Assembly: GCF_003390885.1 (NCBI RefSeq)
Contig: NZ_QMEL01000001.1
Location: 596,888 to 660,887 of the forward strand
DNA length: 64,000 nucleotides
Source of the DNA: Pelagibacterium sediminicola
Lineage (GTDB): Bacteria; Pseudomonadota; Alphaproteobacteria; Rhizobiales; Devosiaceae
Reading direction: 5' to 3'
The notes beneath the pieces are model-generated. The model worked only from the letters and a program-made list of their open reading frames with translations, was not told where the DNA came from and made no database searches. Positions 9,779 through 17,537 of the stretch are shown here, piece by piece (the first letter of the stretch is position 1; every line of letters begins with the position of its first letter). The translations under genes and the position numbers were made by a program.

Positions 9779-9908
9779 GCGCCCCCTCACCCCCAACCCC
9801 TCTCCCACGAGGGGAGAGGGGGGCTCGTGTGGCTGCCCCACGCTTCCCCTTCTCCCCTCGTGGGAGAAGGTGGGCTTTCGCGAAGCGAAAGGTCGGATGA
9901 GGGGGCGC
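9779..9908 (+). repeat. Family A intergenic palindromic repeat (copy A1)
   Basis: Outer arms gcgccccctca.../...tgagggggcgc enclose three hairpins: cctctccca-cgag-gggagagg, cttctccc-ctcg-tgggagaag and ctttcg-cg-aagcgaaag. It fills the gap between the helicase and the S4 gene. Its terminal GAGGGGG lies seven bases before the ATG of the S4 gene and is the best ribosome-binding site there. Confidence 0.85.
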
Positions 9909-9909
9909 G

Positions 9910-10209
9910 ATGTCTTCACCCGATAAGGCTATCCGCCAGCGCCTCGACAAATGGCTCTGGCACGCGCGGGAGACCAAAAGCCGGACGCTGGCGCAAAAGC
10001 TGGTGGAGAGCGGGGCGGTGCGGGTCAACGGGCGGCGGGTGACCGGGCCCGATATACGGGTGGGGCCGGGGGATGGGCTCACCATCCAGATCCATGGCCG
10101 GCTGAGGGTTCTCAAGATCCTTGCGCTGGCCGAAAGACGGGGCGCGCCAGCGGTTGCGGCGACACTTTACGAGGATATTTCGCCGGTGCTGCCCCGGACG
10201 GAAAGTTGA
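9910..10209 (+). CDS. S4-domain RNA-binding protein, HslR/Hsp15-like
   Basis: A 99-aa basic protein. Residues about 10-70 (RLDKWLWHARETKSRTLAQKLVESGAVRVNGR) form an S4 RNA-binding domain like that of ribosomal protein S4 and Hsp15. Hsp15 (HslR) recognises stalled 50S subunits carrying tRNA; whether that role applies here is inferred from similarity. The start codon follows immediately after repeat A1, which supplies the GAGGGGG ribosome site. It sits between the helicase and fdxA. Confidence 0.85.
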   Translation: MSSPDKAIRQRLDKWLWHARETKSRTLAQKLVESGAVRVNGRRVTGPDIRVGPGDGLTIQIHGRLRVLKILALAERRGAPAVAATLYEDISPVLPRTES

Positions 10210-10336
10210 TCCGGTGGGGGCGCAAGGTGTGGCACAAAGCGGTCTTGAAACCCGCCCCAAAACCGTTTAGCAACCAGTCGCGGCCGGTACAGGCGCCGGC
10301 CCACCTCACATTCGCGCCTGATCGGACTGGATTTCC

Positions 10337-10675
10337 ATGACCTATGTGGTGACCGACAACTGCATAAAGTGCAAATACACCGATTGCGTGGAGGTGTGTC
10401 CGGTCGACTGTTTCTATGAGGGCGAGAACATGCTCGTCATCCATCCCGACGAGTGCATCGACTGCGGGGTGTGCGAGCCCGAATGCCCCGCCGAGGCCAT
10501 CAAGCCCGACACCGAATCGGAGCTCGACAAATGGCTCGAGGTCAACGCGAAATACGCCGCGGTCTGGCCCAACCTCACCGAAAAGCGCGACCAGCTCCCC
10601 GAGGCCGAAGAAATGGATGGCGTCGAGGGCAAGTTCGAGAAGTATTTCTCCGAAGCGCCGGGCGAGGGCGACTGA
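10337..10675 (+). CDS. fdxA: Seven-iron ferredoxin FdxA
   Basis: A 112-aa ferredoxin starting [17 protein letters not shown]. The two cysteine clusters, [17 protein letters not shown] and [12 protein letters not shown], match the 3Fe-4S plus 4Fe-4S type with the C-terminal extension typical of FdxA. It carries electrons at low potential in the cytoplasm; the partner is unknown. It is followed by a 333-bp gap that contains a promoter and a terminator before carD, so fdxA and carD are probably separate transcripts. Confidence 0.95.
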   Translation: MTYVVTDNCIKCKYTDCVEVCPVDCFYEGENMLVIHPDECIDCGVCEPECPAEAIKPDTESELDKWLEVNAKYAAVWPNLTEKRDQLPEAEEMDGVEGKFEKYFSEAPGEGD

Positions 10676-10755
10676 ACGGGGGACGGGCCGGTCATGCGCC
10701 GTTCTTTTGCCTTGCGGTTGCGCGGGGCGTGTGAACCCGTGCTGATTCGTAACTT

Positions 10756-10784
10756 TTGATTTTGTCGCAAAACTGTGGTATTGT
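10756..10784 (+). promoter_or_regulatory. Sigma-70-type promoter upstream of carD
   Basis: TTGATT (10756-10761), 17-bp spacer, TATTGT (10779-10784). Transcription would start near 10791 and run into the terminator at 10822-10842 before reaching carD at 11009. Confidence 0.55.
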
Positions 10785-10788
10785 TCCC

Positions 10789-10842
10789 ACAACCAGTTGT
10801 TGAACGCCTCGCTCCGATCCCATGCCCTCCGGGCATTTTTTT
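10789..10842 (+). ncRNA. Possible short RNA or terminated leader of about 50 nt
   Basis: Downstream of the promoter is a small palindrome ACAACCAGTTGT (10789-10800), an unpaired stretch, then the terminator hairpin. The predicted transcript would be about 50 nt. It could be a free small RNA or an attenuated carD leader. There is no direct evidence that it is made. Confidence 0.3.
10822..10842 (+). terminator. Rho-independent terminator between fdxA and carD
   Basis: ATGCCC-TCC-GGGCAT (10822-10836) followed by six T residues. It could end the fdxA transcript, the short RNA described at 10789-10842, or both. Confidence 0.75.
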
Positions 10843-11008
10843 GTGACAGACGTCAAACGGATGCAGAACCGGCCGGGCATCGTACCGGACGGGGAGGAAG
10901 AATGCGACTGGCGCGACGGCCCATCCCGGACTGTCCGAACCCGAACTTTTAAGGACGCGTCGGCCTTAATCGAGCGCGCCCACAAAAGGCGTCAACAGGA
11001 GTAGCCTC

Positions 11009-11566
11009 ATGGCAACCAAAAAGACCACGCAGCGCGCGGGGTTCAAGACGGGCGAGTATATCGTATACCCCGCTCATGGTGTCGGCCTTATCAATGCAAT
11101 CGAGGAACAGGAAGTGGCGGGGCTGAGCCTCGAGCTGTTCGTCATCGGCTTTGAGCAGGACAAGCTCACGCTGCGCGTCCCCGTTGCCAAGATCAATTCC
11201 GTGGGCATGCGCAAGCTCGCCGAGCCCCAGACCATCGACAAGGCGCTCGAAACCGTCACCGGCCGCGCGCGCGTCAAGCGCACCATGTGGAGTCGCCGCG
11301 CGCAGGAATATGAGGCCAAGATCAATTCGGGCGATCTGATCGCGATCGCGGAAGTCGTGCGCGATCTCTATCGCTCCGAAGACCAGCCCGAGCAGTCCTA
11401 TTCCGAGCGCCAGCTTTTCGAGCAGGCCATGGACCGCATGAGCCGCGAGATCGCGGCGGTGAACAAGGTGACGCTGACCGAAGCGGTCAAGCTCATCACC
11501 AAGAACCTCGCCAAGAGCCCGCGCCGCCCGGCCAAGTCCGACGAGGCGGCGGAGGAAGCGGCGTAA
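11009..11566 (+). CDS. carD: CarD family transcription regulator
   Basis: A 185-aa protein with an N-terminal RNA polymerase-interacting domain (FKTGEYIVYPAHGVGLI...) and a helical C-terminal DNA-binding region (WSRRAQEYEAKINSGD, LIAIAEVVRDLYR). CarD binds the RNA polymerase beta subunit and stabilises open promoter complexes, notably at rRNA promoters. The C-terminal tail (KSPRRPAKSDEAAEEAA) is low complexity. The ATG is preceded by AACAGGAG, a good ribosome site. A strong terminator follows. Its own upstream region carries a promoter and an early terminator, suggesting leader control. Confidence 0.93.
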   Translation: MATKKTTQRAGFKTGEYIVYPAHGVGLINAIEEQEVAGLSLELFVIGFEQDKLTLRVPVAKINSVGMRKLAEPQTIDKALETVTGRARVKRTMWSRRAQEYEAKINSGDLIAIAEVVRDLYRSEDQPEQSYSERQLFEQAMDRMSREIAAVNKVTLTEAVKLITKNLAKSPRRPAKSDEAAEEAA

Positions 11567-11586
11567 GCTGATTTCCGTTTGGAATG

Positions 11587-11618
11587 AAAAAGGCCGGTCC
11601 AGCGACCGGCCTTTTTTG
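11587..11618 (+). terminator. Terminator of carD, probably bidirectional
   Basis: AAAAAGGCCGGTC (11587-11599), loop CAGC, then GACCGGCC and six T residues (11604-11617). It is symmetric with A-run and T-run on both sides and lies between carD and the convergent M48 gene. Confidence 0.88.
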
Positions 11619-11630
11619 TTTCCGCTGCCT

Positions 11631-11720
11631 TCGCTGTCCCGGCGAAAGCCGGGACCCAGAGCGTGATCTCCACTTTCGCGGATGTCGCAGCATGGACCCC
11701 GACTTTCGCCGGGGTAGCGA
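11631..11720. repeat. Family C palindromic repeat pair, copy 1
   Basis: Two hairpins about 40 bp apart: TCCCGGCGAAAGCCGGGA at 11637-11654 and CCCCGACTTTCGCCGGGG at 11697-11714. The second copy of this pair is at 57605-57695. It sits between convergent carD and the M48 gene. Confidence 0.6.
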
Positions 11721-11739
11721 ACGGAGGGTGTGGCACGTC

Positions 11740-13212
11740 TTACTCCACCCGTACGATCTTGTAAGGCGCGCCCGATTCCACCGGGTCGCCGGGCAGGAGG
11801 TTGTTGACGACGAGGAACAGTTCTCGCCCGCGGTTGAGCGCGCCCATACGGGTGGCCAGCGTATCGGCGTTGTCGTTGCCGCCGGCGCGGACGAGGCGGA
11901 GCTTTACCGAGCGGATGGCGGCCAGGTCGGAGGCCTGGGTGCGGCGCAGGCTGTCGGTGGTCTGCCGCGCGGCGGTATGAAAGGCGTCCGAATCGTTTTT
12001 GTTGGCGAAGATGAAGCGGTGGACATTGCCCTCGATCCGCGCCACTGCGACGTGGAAGAACCACTGGTCGGTCCGCGCGCGGCCCGAGGCCATCTCGATG
12101 CCGTTGACCGTGCTGGTGGTGACGGTTTCGGGCAACAGCCCCGCGATCCAGCCCGAGCGCAGGTAATCGGCCAGCCCGGTATTGGCGGGGACCGCCGCAC
12201 TGTCAAAGCGCAGGGCCGCGCCGTCGTCGGCCACCGCCACCACCGCCTGGTTGGACATCTGGAGCGCATAGCCGCGCGGTGCGGTAAAGGTCAGGCGCTG
12301 GGCGGGGTTGATGTAGCGCTGGCCGACGATGGCGCCCTGCTTGGTGGAATCGCCGAAATCCATGCCATCGATCGCCTGGAGATATTCGCTGCGTCCGGCG
12401 ACCCCGGTGCCCGGCGGGCCATAGGAGCGGGCAACCTCGGCGGCGCGCTGGATGCGGTCGGGGGTCGAGGGGTGCGAGGAAAGGAAATCCTCGCCCGTAT
12501 CGGCGGAGGCGAACTGGGCGAATCGGCCCATGGCGGTGAGGAAGCGGGCCGCCGCGTGCGGGTCGTATCCGGCGCGCGAGGCGATCTTGATGCCCTCGCG
12601 GTCGGCTTCGAGTTCCTGGCCTTGCGAAAAGGCGGCAAGCGATTGCGCGGTGCGTTCGGCGGTCTGGCTGGCATCGATCACCCCGCCCAGAACGCCGGTG
12701 ATGACGCGGTCGACGATTTCCGAGGTCCGCACCCGGTTGGAGCGCGCGCGGGCGTGGCGCAGGGTGACGTGGGCGATCTCGTGGGCGATGACGGCGGCCA
12801 GTTCGCTCATGTCGTTGGCCAGCGCAAGGATGCCGCGCGTCACATAGATGAAGCCGCCGGGCAGGGCAAAGGCGTTGACCTCGGAGGAATCGAGGATGGT
12901 GATGGTGAACTGGGTGTTGGGCTGTTCGGCGGCGGCCAGCAGGTTCGAGACCATGCGCGCCAGCAACACCTCGGTCTTTCTGTGCTCATAGACCCCGCCA
13001 TAGGCGGAAATGATGCGCGGATGCTCGCGCAGGCCGATGACGGTATCCTCGGGGTGGGTGCCGGCGGGAACGGCGGGGGTGTGCTCGCCCGTGCGGCGTG
13101 TCGTGATACCCGACCGGCCGCCCAGAAGGGTTGTGCACCCGGCAACGCCGGCAACCAGAAACAGCCCGGTTCCGGCCAGAAAACTCCGCCTTGAAAGGTC
13201 CGATCGCGTCAT
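11740..13212 (-). CDS. M48 family metalloprotease, Tat-exported lipoprotein
   Basis: 490 aa. The N-terminus has a twin-arginine motif (SRRSFLAG, Arg8-Arg9) and a lipobox VAGC with lipidated Cys26, so it should be a folded lipoprotein exported by Tat. The zinc site HEIAH is at residues 144-148 with a third ligand in ELEAD (Glu202). This is the BepA/Oma1-like layout of proteases that clear misfolded envelope proteins. The C-terminal half (about residues 280-490) is less conserved: a putative beta-rich region, then a stretch like LysM/SH3-type accessory parts ending LLPGDPVESGAPYKIV. It overlaps nothing and begins 2 bp after the stop of the nuclease-like gene, so the two are co-transcribed. Confidence 0.88.
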   Translation of the reverse strand: MTRSDLSRRSFLAGTGLFLVAGVAGCTTLLGGRSGITTRRTGEHTPAVPAGTHPEDTVIGLREHPRIISAYGGVYEHRKTEVLLARMVSNLLAAAEQPNTQFTITILDSSEVNAFALPGGFIYVTRGILALANDMSELAAVIAHEIAHVTLRHARARSNRVRTSEIVDRVITGVLGGVIDASQTAERTAQSLAAFSQGQELEADREGIKIASRAGYDPHAAARFLTAMGRFAQFASADTGEDFLSSHPSTPDRIQRAAEVARSYGPPGTGVAGRSEYLQAIDGMDFGDSTKQGAIVGQRYINPAQRLTFTAPRGYALQMSNQAVVAVADDGAALRFDSAAVPANTGLADYLRSGWIAGLLPETVTTSTVNGIEMASGRARTDQWFFHVAVARIEGNVHRFIFANKNDSDAFHTAARQTTDSLRRTQASDLAAIRSVKLRLVRAGGNDNADTLATRMGALNRGRELFLVVNNLLPGDPVESGAPYKIVRVE

Positions 13213-13214
13213 GG

Positions 13215-14018
13215 TCAGCCCAATATCTCGATCTGTTCGGGGTGGGTGACGAGGACGCGGGGACCATCGTGGGAATCGATCCAGCCGCGCACCCGGATGA
13301 CGCGGTTTTCCAACCCCAGAATGTCAAAACCCTCGCGCTCGAACAGCCGCAATCCGGCGCCCTCTATCACGACCGTGAAATCCTCTTTCCAGTAGCGCCC
13401 GAAATTGAGATAGGCGCGTCCGCCTACAAGATCGGCATTGAGGACGCGGCCTTCAACCAGTTCGTACTGGCCGATGCGCTCGAGCAGATCTTGCGGGTTG
13501 GCGCCATCGCGGATGGCATAGAAGGGATCGCGCCATATCCCCCGGCGATCGGCGCGCCCCGCGCGCTCGGCGGCGTAAAGTTCGGAAAGGCAGGCGCGGT
13601 TGTCGGGGAAGGAATAGACGCGCGCCAGCCCCGATCTGAGCATTTCGCCCTGCACCCAGACCGGCCCCTCCTCGCCCGCGATGACCACGTGGGCGAGCGC
13701 CCGGCCGTGGCGGTCGCGGCTTTCCCCGCCATAAAAGAGCGTTGCGGTTTCGCCCAGGGCGAGCCCGGTGATTTTCGTCCTGGCCTCGTCGCCGAGCGGC
13801 CAGGACTCGAAATCGGGCCGCCCCAGAGGCAGCTTGGGCGCCTGAATGCCGACAAGGCGCACCGTGAGCCCGGTATCCAGATCGAACGTATCGCCGTCGG
13901 AAATCGATACCACAGTGCCGGTCGGGCCGGGGGTGAGTGCGTCGCAAAACTGGGCGAGGGCCGGCGCCGAGAAGGCCGCGGCCAGTCCGAAAACGGTCAC
14001 AAACAAGGGTCTGAACAA
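13215..14018 (-). CDS. Thermonuclease-like (SNase-fold) secreted protein
   Basis: About 267 aa with an N-terminal signal sequence (LFVTVFGLAAAFSAPALAQ). The core DGDTFDLDTGLTVRLVGIQAPKL matches the staphylococcal nuclease fold (DGDT...RLVGIDAPE). Here the usual acidic Asp in IDAP is Gln (IQAP) and the residue after the proline is Lys rather than Glu. Since those acidic residues take part in calcium binding and catalysis, nuclease activity is doubtful. The start is unclear: no ATG is in frame near the signal peptide. TTG 14018 is chosen; TTG 14006 and GTG 14000 are alternatives. It is upstream of the M48 gene in the same operon. Confidence 0.7.
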   Translation of the reverse strand: MFRPLFVTVFGLAAAFSAPALAQFCDALTPGPTGTVVSISDGDTFDLDTGLTVRLVGIQAPKLPLGRPDFESWPLGDEARTKITGLALGETATLFYGGESRDRHGRALAHVVIAGEEGPVWVQGEMLRSGLARVYSFPDNRACLSELYAAERAGRADRRGIWRDPFYAIRDGANPQDLLERIGQYELVEGRVLNADLVGGRAYLNFGRYWKEDFTVVIEGAGLRLFEREGFDILGLENRVIRVRGWIDSHDGPRVLVTHPEQIEILG

Positions 14019-14270
14019 AGACAGGCCTCTATCCGCATCACTCTTGCGCCGTGCGGCTCGCGCCGCGCTTCGCCCAATCTGGTTGCATCGGGCAGGTCCT
14101 GTCCGGACGGAACCTGCGGGAAACCCCCGTGCCCCCACGCGCACGCGGATTCGATCCTGGTCCCAGTCTGCACCCAATTGCGGCAAAAATCATCTATATT
14201 GTCGCATGGCGCCTCCTGCCGCTCGGCCAGCGAAAGAACACCCCCGATACTGCCGGGCATGAAGGGCAAA

Positions 14271-14429
14271 TCAGAGCTTTTGCCGCAATTCGTCTATGCG
14301 CTGGATCATGATCTCAAGCTCGGATTTCAGCGCGAGGCGTTCGAGTTGGGGGAGTTTTGATGCCCCGGCCAGCGCCGTCTGAAGCTCGGCGATGGCCCGC
14401 TTGAGCCTGGTCAGTGCGGCAACGGACAT
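14271..14429 (-). CDS. Small helical protein, 52 aa, unknown function
   Basis: Translation from ATG 14429 gives MSVAALTRLKRAIAELQTAL, then a short loop and LERLALKSELEIMIQRIDEL, ending RQKL. A GGAG ribosome site is eight bases upstream. The pattern of Leu/Ile at heptad-like spacing suggests two amphipathic helices or a short coiled coil. It lies between the thermonuclease-like gene and tRNA-Arg. I do not recognise the family; the good ribosome site and helical pattern argue that it is real. Confidence 0.6.
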   Translation of the reverse strand: MSVAALTRLKRAIAELQTALAGASKLPQLERLALKSELEIMIQRIDELRQKL

Positions 14430-14457
14430 GGGCGGGGCTCCGGCTATCAGGGGAATG

Positions 14458-14534
14458 TGGTGATCCCGACTGGATTCGAACCAGTGACCCTCAGATTAGG
14501 AATCTGATGCTCTATCCTGCTGAGCTACGGGACC
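14458..14534 (-). tRNA. tRNA-Arg (anticodon CCT)
   Basis: On the minus strand the acceptor GGTCCCG pairs with CGGGATC, followed by discriminator A and an encoded CCA. TA-GCTCAG begins the D arm. The anticodon stem cagat/atctg holds loop TCCTA(A) with anticodon CCT. The T arm has GGTTCGAATCC. All cloverleaf parts are present. It reads the rare AGG arginine codon. Confidence 0.95.
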
Positions 14535-14586
14535 ACTGCGGACCTGATACACCGGATTGGCGCGATTGGTGAACCCCAAACTTCGC

Positions 14587-15354
14587 TCAGAAATCGTCTT
14601 TTGCCTTGCGCAGTGCGCCGAAAACCTCGGCGGCGGGAGCGCCTTCGAGCTTCATGGCTCGCGCCAGCCCCGGATCGTCGGCCCGCAGAAACGGGTTGGC
14701 GGCGATCTCGTCGGCAAGCAGTGCCGGGATGGTGGGCTTGCCCTCGTCGATCTGACGCTGGACCTCCTCGGCGCGGGCCTTGAGGACGGCGTTGCCGGGA
14801 TCGACCGAAAGCGCGAAGGCGGCGTTCGAGAGGGTATATTCGTGCCCACAGTAAAGCTGCGTCTGGGGGTCCAGCGCGCGCAGGCGCTCAAGCCCGGCCC
14901 ACATCACCTCGGGCGTGCCCTCGAACATGCGGCCCACCCCGAGCGAAAAGAGCGCATCGGCGGCAAAAAGGAGCTTTTCGCCCGGCGCGTGCCAGGAGAT
15001 ATGGCCCAGCGTGTGGCCGGGGGTGTCGATGATCTCGAAGCGGGTGTCGCCCAACGTAACCGTATCGCCGCCCGCAACCAGATGATCGAGCCCCTCGATC
15101 TTGTCGGCTTCGCCGCGCGGGCCATAAGCCGTTGCGCCGTATTTTTCCTTTAAGGGCAGGATGGCGTCGGTGTGGTCGGAATGGTGATGGGTGATGAACA
15201 GGTAATCGAGCGTCCAGCTCCGCCTTTCGAGCGCGGCGACAACCGCCGCGGTTTCCGGCGCGTCGATCGCTGCGACCTTGCCGGTGGCGGTATCGCGCAA
15301 AAGAACGCCGAAATTGGTTTCAAGGGCTGGGAAAAGTTCGATTTCAACGGGCAT
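14587..15354 (-). CDS. gloB: Hydroxyacylglutathione hydrolase (glyoxalase II)
   Basis: A 255-aa metallo-beta-lactamase-fold enzyme that hydrolyses S-lactoylglutathione to lactate and glutathione, the second step in methylglyoxal detoxification. The metal motif THHHSDH is at residues 55-61. Further ligands are in DTPGHTLGH and the AADALF and CGHEY segments; the C-terminal substrate domain ends LRADDPGLARAM. The start MPVEIELFPAL has AAGGA upstream. It is divergent from the methyltransferase gene at 15469. Confidence 0.95.
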   Translation of the reverse strand: MPVEIELFPALETNFGVLLRDTATGKVAAIDAPETAAVVAALERRSWTLDYLFITHHHSDHTDAILPLKEKYGATAYGPRGEADKIEGLDHLVAGGDTVTLGDTRFEIIDTPGHTLGHISWHAPGEKLLFAADALFSLGVGRMFEGTPEVMWAGLERLRALDPQTQLYCGHEYTLSNAAFALSVDPGNAVLKARAEEVQRQIDEGKPTIPALLADEIAANPFLRADDPGLARAMKLEGAPAAEVFGALRKAKDDF

Positions 15355-15468
15355 GGACGGTCCTTCCTTGGGTAACCCCAAACATAGAAAGCGGGAGCGC
15401 CAAGGGCAAGGGTTTGACCTTTATGCGCGCTGGCCTCAAATTGGGCAGGCTCAGAATACGGAGGGCAG

Positions 15469-16203
15469 ATGACACCCGACGTCGAGGGGCTGATCAGGTT
15501 TTACAAATCCCCGCTGGGGTGGCTGACGCGCCATTACATCCGCGAGCAGGTGAGCGCGCTCGCCGGCGACGTGACGGGGCTGCGCATCCTGGGGCTGGGC
15601 TTTGCCACCCCCTATCTGCGCGGGGCGCTCAAGGGCGCCGAGCGGGTTCTGGCCTTCATGCCCGCACGGCAGGGCGCTTCGGCCTGGCCGCGCGAGGGGC
15701 CTTCGCACACGGTACTTTGCGACCCGCTGGAATTGCCGCTGACCGATGCGGCGGTCGATCTGGTCATCATCATCCACGGGCTCGAGCACGTGCCCGATGC
15801 CGAGGACATGATGCGCGAGCTCTGGCGGGTCTGCGCTCCCAACGCCCGGCTGGTGATCGCCGTGCCCAAACGGCGGGGGCTGTGGGCCGGCATCGACAAT
15901 ACCCCTCTCGGGTTCGGATATCCCTATTCGCGCGGGCAGATGGACCAGTTGCTGCGCGCCCATTCGTTCACGCCCGAGGCGTGGCGCGACTGCATCTTCT
16001 TTCCTCCGGTGAAATCCGGTCCGATCCTGCGTTCGGCCCGGCTCATCGAGCGGACGGGGCGCCTGTTCGGCCCCACGCTGTCCTCGGTGATGTGCGTCAA
16101 GGCGAAAAAGGAACAGTTTCCTGCTGTCGCCCGGCGCAAGAAGGCCGAAAGGGCCCAGGAGGAACCGGCGCTTGCCCCGCAGACGGCGCGGATGAAGGTT
16201 TAA
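15469..16203 (+). CDS. Class I SAM-dependent methyltransferase
   Basis: 244 aa. The SAM-binding region begins ILGLGFATPYLRGAL, an atypical glycine motif I, with a later VDLVIIIHGLEHV motif like that of UbiE/Coq5-type methyltransferases. The C-terminal third (SGPILRSARLIERTG) is basic and ends with a Lys/Arg/Ala-rich tail. The substrate is not recognisable. A divergent partner of gloB, it is a conserved neighbour of gloB and hisC in Hyphomicrobiales, but the functional link is unknown. Confidence 0.8.
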   Translation: MTPDVEGLIRFYKSPLGWLTRHYIREQVSALAGDVTGLRILGLGFATPYLRGALKGAERVLAFMPARQGASAWPREGPSHTVLCDPLELPLTDAAVDLVIIIHGLEHVPDAEDMMRELWRVCAPNARLVIAVPKRRGLWAGIDNTPLGFGYPYSRGQMDQLLRAHSFTPEAWRDCIFFPPVKSGPILRSARLIERTGRLFGPTLSSVMCVKAKKEQFPAVARRKKAERAQEEPALAPQTARMKV

Positions 16204-16279
16204 GGGCGCTGCCCTCTTTCCCTCCAATTTTTCTCTCGTCTTTGCCCGGCTTGTCCGGGCAATCCAGCCTCTATTGCCG

Positions 16280-16312
16280 CTGGGTCACCCGGATAAACCG
16301 GGTGACGACGGG
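16280..16312. repeat. Family F palindromic repeat, copy 2
   Basis: tgggtcacccggataaaccg followed by ggtgacgacgg contains the hairpin gtcacccgg-ataa-accgggtgac and matches 550-582. Just upstream, ttgcccgg-cttg-tccgggcaa (about 16241-16259) is another short palindrome. These lie in the 233-bp gap before hisC, which shows no gene. Confidence 0.5.
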
Positions 16313-16436
16313 GAAAGGGCAGGGGAGCGGGGCATTGTGGCAACACCCGGCGCAAAACCGGGTTTCATGTGCTGCGCAACTGCTCTATGGTCCGCCGCGG
16401 TTTTCCTCTCCGTTTTTCAATAAAAGAGACGATGAA

Positions 16437-17537
16437 GTGAGCGTCCTTTCCGACAAGCCCGTTCCGCAGCCCGGTATCCTGGAGATCGCGCCCTATGTGC
16501 CGGGGCGCTCGAGCGGGCTGGGCAAGGGCGCCGAGATCAAGCTTTCGGCCAATGAATCCCCGCTGGGCGCCAGCCCCAGGGCGATCGCGGCCTATCGGGA
16601 CATTGCCGAAACGCTCGAAATCTATCCCGAGGGCTCCTCGCGCGAGTTGCGCGCCGCGCTCGGGGAGGTCAACGGGATCGATCCGGACCGCATCGTCGTG
16701 GGGGCGGGCTCGGACGAGGTGCTGCACCTTCTCGCCCAGACCTATATCGGGGCCGGTGACGAGGCGGTGATGAGCCAATATGGCTTCATGGTCTATCCCA
16801 TCATCACGCAAGCCGCTGGCGGGGTGCCGGTGGTCGCCCCAGAAACGGACTACCGCGCCGATGTGGATGCGATCCTTGCTGCGGTAACGGCGAAAACCAG
16901 AATCGTCTTTCTGGCCAATCCGAACAACCCGACGGGAACCTATCTGGGAGCCGAAGAGCTCGACCGGCTGCACGCGGGGCTGCCCGCCAACGTGCTGCTG
17001 GTGATCGATTCGGCTTACGCGGAATATGTGACGGCAGAGGATTATGGCGTCGGCATCTCGCTGGTCGAGCGCAGCGAGAACGTCGTGATGGTCCGCACCT
17101 TCTCGAAAGTGGGACTGGCTGCGGCGCGGGTGGGGTGGTTTTACGGGCCCGCCCACATTGTCGATGCGGTCAACCGCATCAGGGGGCCGTTCAACGTCTC
17201 GGCGCCCGGTCAGGTGGCGGCGGCGGCGGCGGCGCGTGATCTGGCCTTTACCGCCAGGCTGCGCGACCACAACGCCAGGTGGCGGGACTGGCTGACAGAC
17301 GAGCTTTCGAGCAACCGGATGCGGGTTCTCCCCAGTCAGGGCAATTTCGTTCTGGTCATCTTCCCCGACACGCCGGGCAAGACGGCGGCCGATGCCAACC
17401 GCGCGCTGCTCGAAGCGGGATTGATCGTGCGCGAGATGGGCGGTTATGGCATTGCCAACGGCTTGCGCATCTCGATCGGCAACGAGGAGGCGATGCGCGC
17501 CGTCGCCGCTTGCCTCAAGAGTTTCATGGATAGTTAG
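16437..17537 (+). CDS. hisC: Histidinol-phosphate aminotransferase
   Basis: A 366-aa PLP enzyme of fold type I. It exchanges histidinol phosphate and glutamate in histidine synthesis; in alphaproteobacteria without a separate aromatic aminotransferase it can also act on aromatic amino acids. The PLP lysine is Lys224 in RTFSKVGLAAARVG. The motifs LSANESPLG, NPNNPTG and DSAYAEY are clear. The start is GTG 16437 after aaagagacgatgaa. The stop codon (17535-17537) directly abuts the ATG of tyrC, so the two are translated together and probably serve aromatic amino-acid synthesis. Confidence 0.93.
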   Translation: MSVLSDKPVPQPGILEIAPYVPGRSSGLGKGAEIKLSANESPLGASPRAIAAYRDIAETLEIYPEGSSRELRAALGEVNGIDPDRIVVGAGSDEVLHLLAQTYIGAGDEAVMSQYGFMVYPIITQAAGGVPVVAPETDYRADVDAILAAVTAKTRIVFLANPNNPTGTYLGAEELDRLHAGLPANVLLVIDSAYAEYVTAEDYGVGISLVERSENVVMVRTFSKVGLAAARVGWFYGPAHIVDAVNRIRGPFNVSAPGQVAAAAAARDLAFTARLRDHNARWRDWLTDELSSNRMRVLPSQGNFVLVIFPDTPGKTAADANRALLEAGLIVREMGGYGIANGLRISIGNEEAMRAVAACLKSFMDS

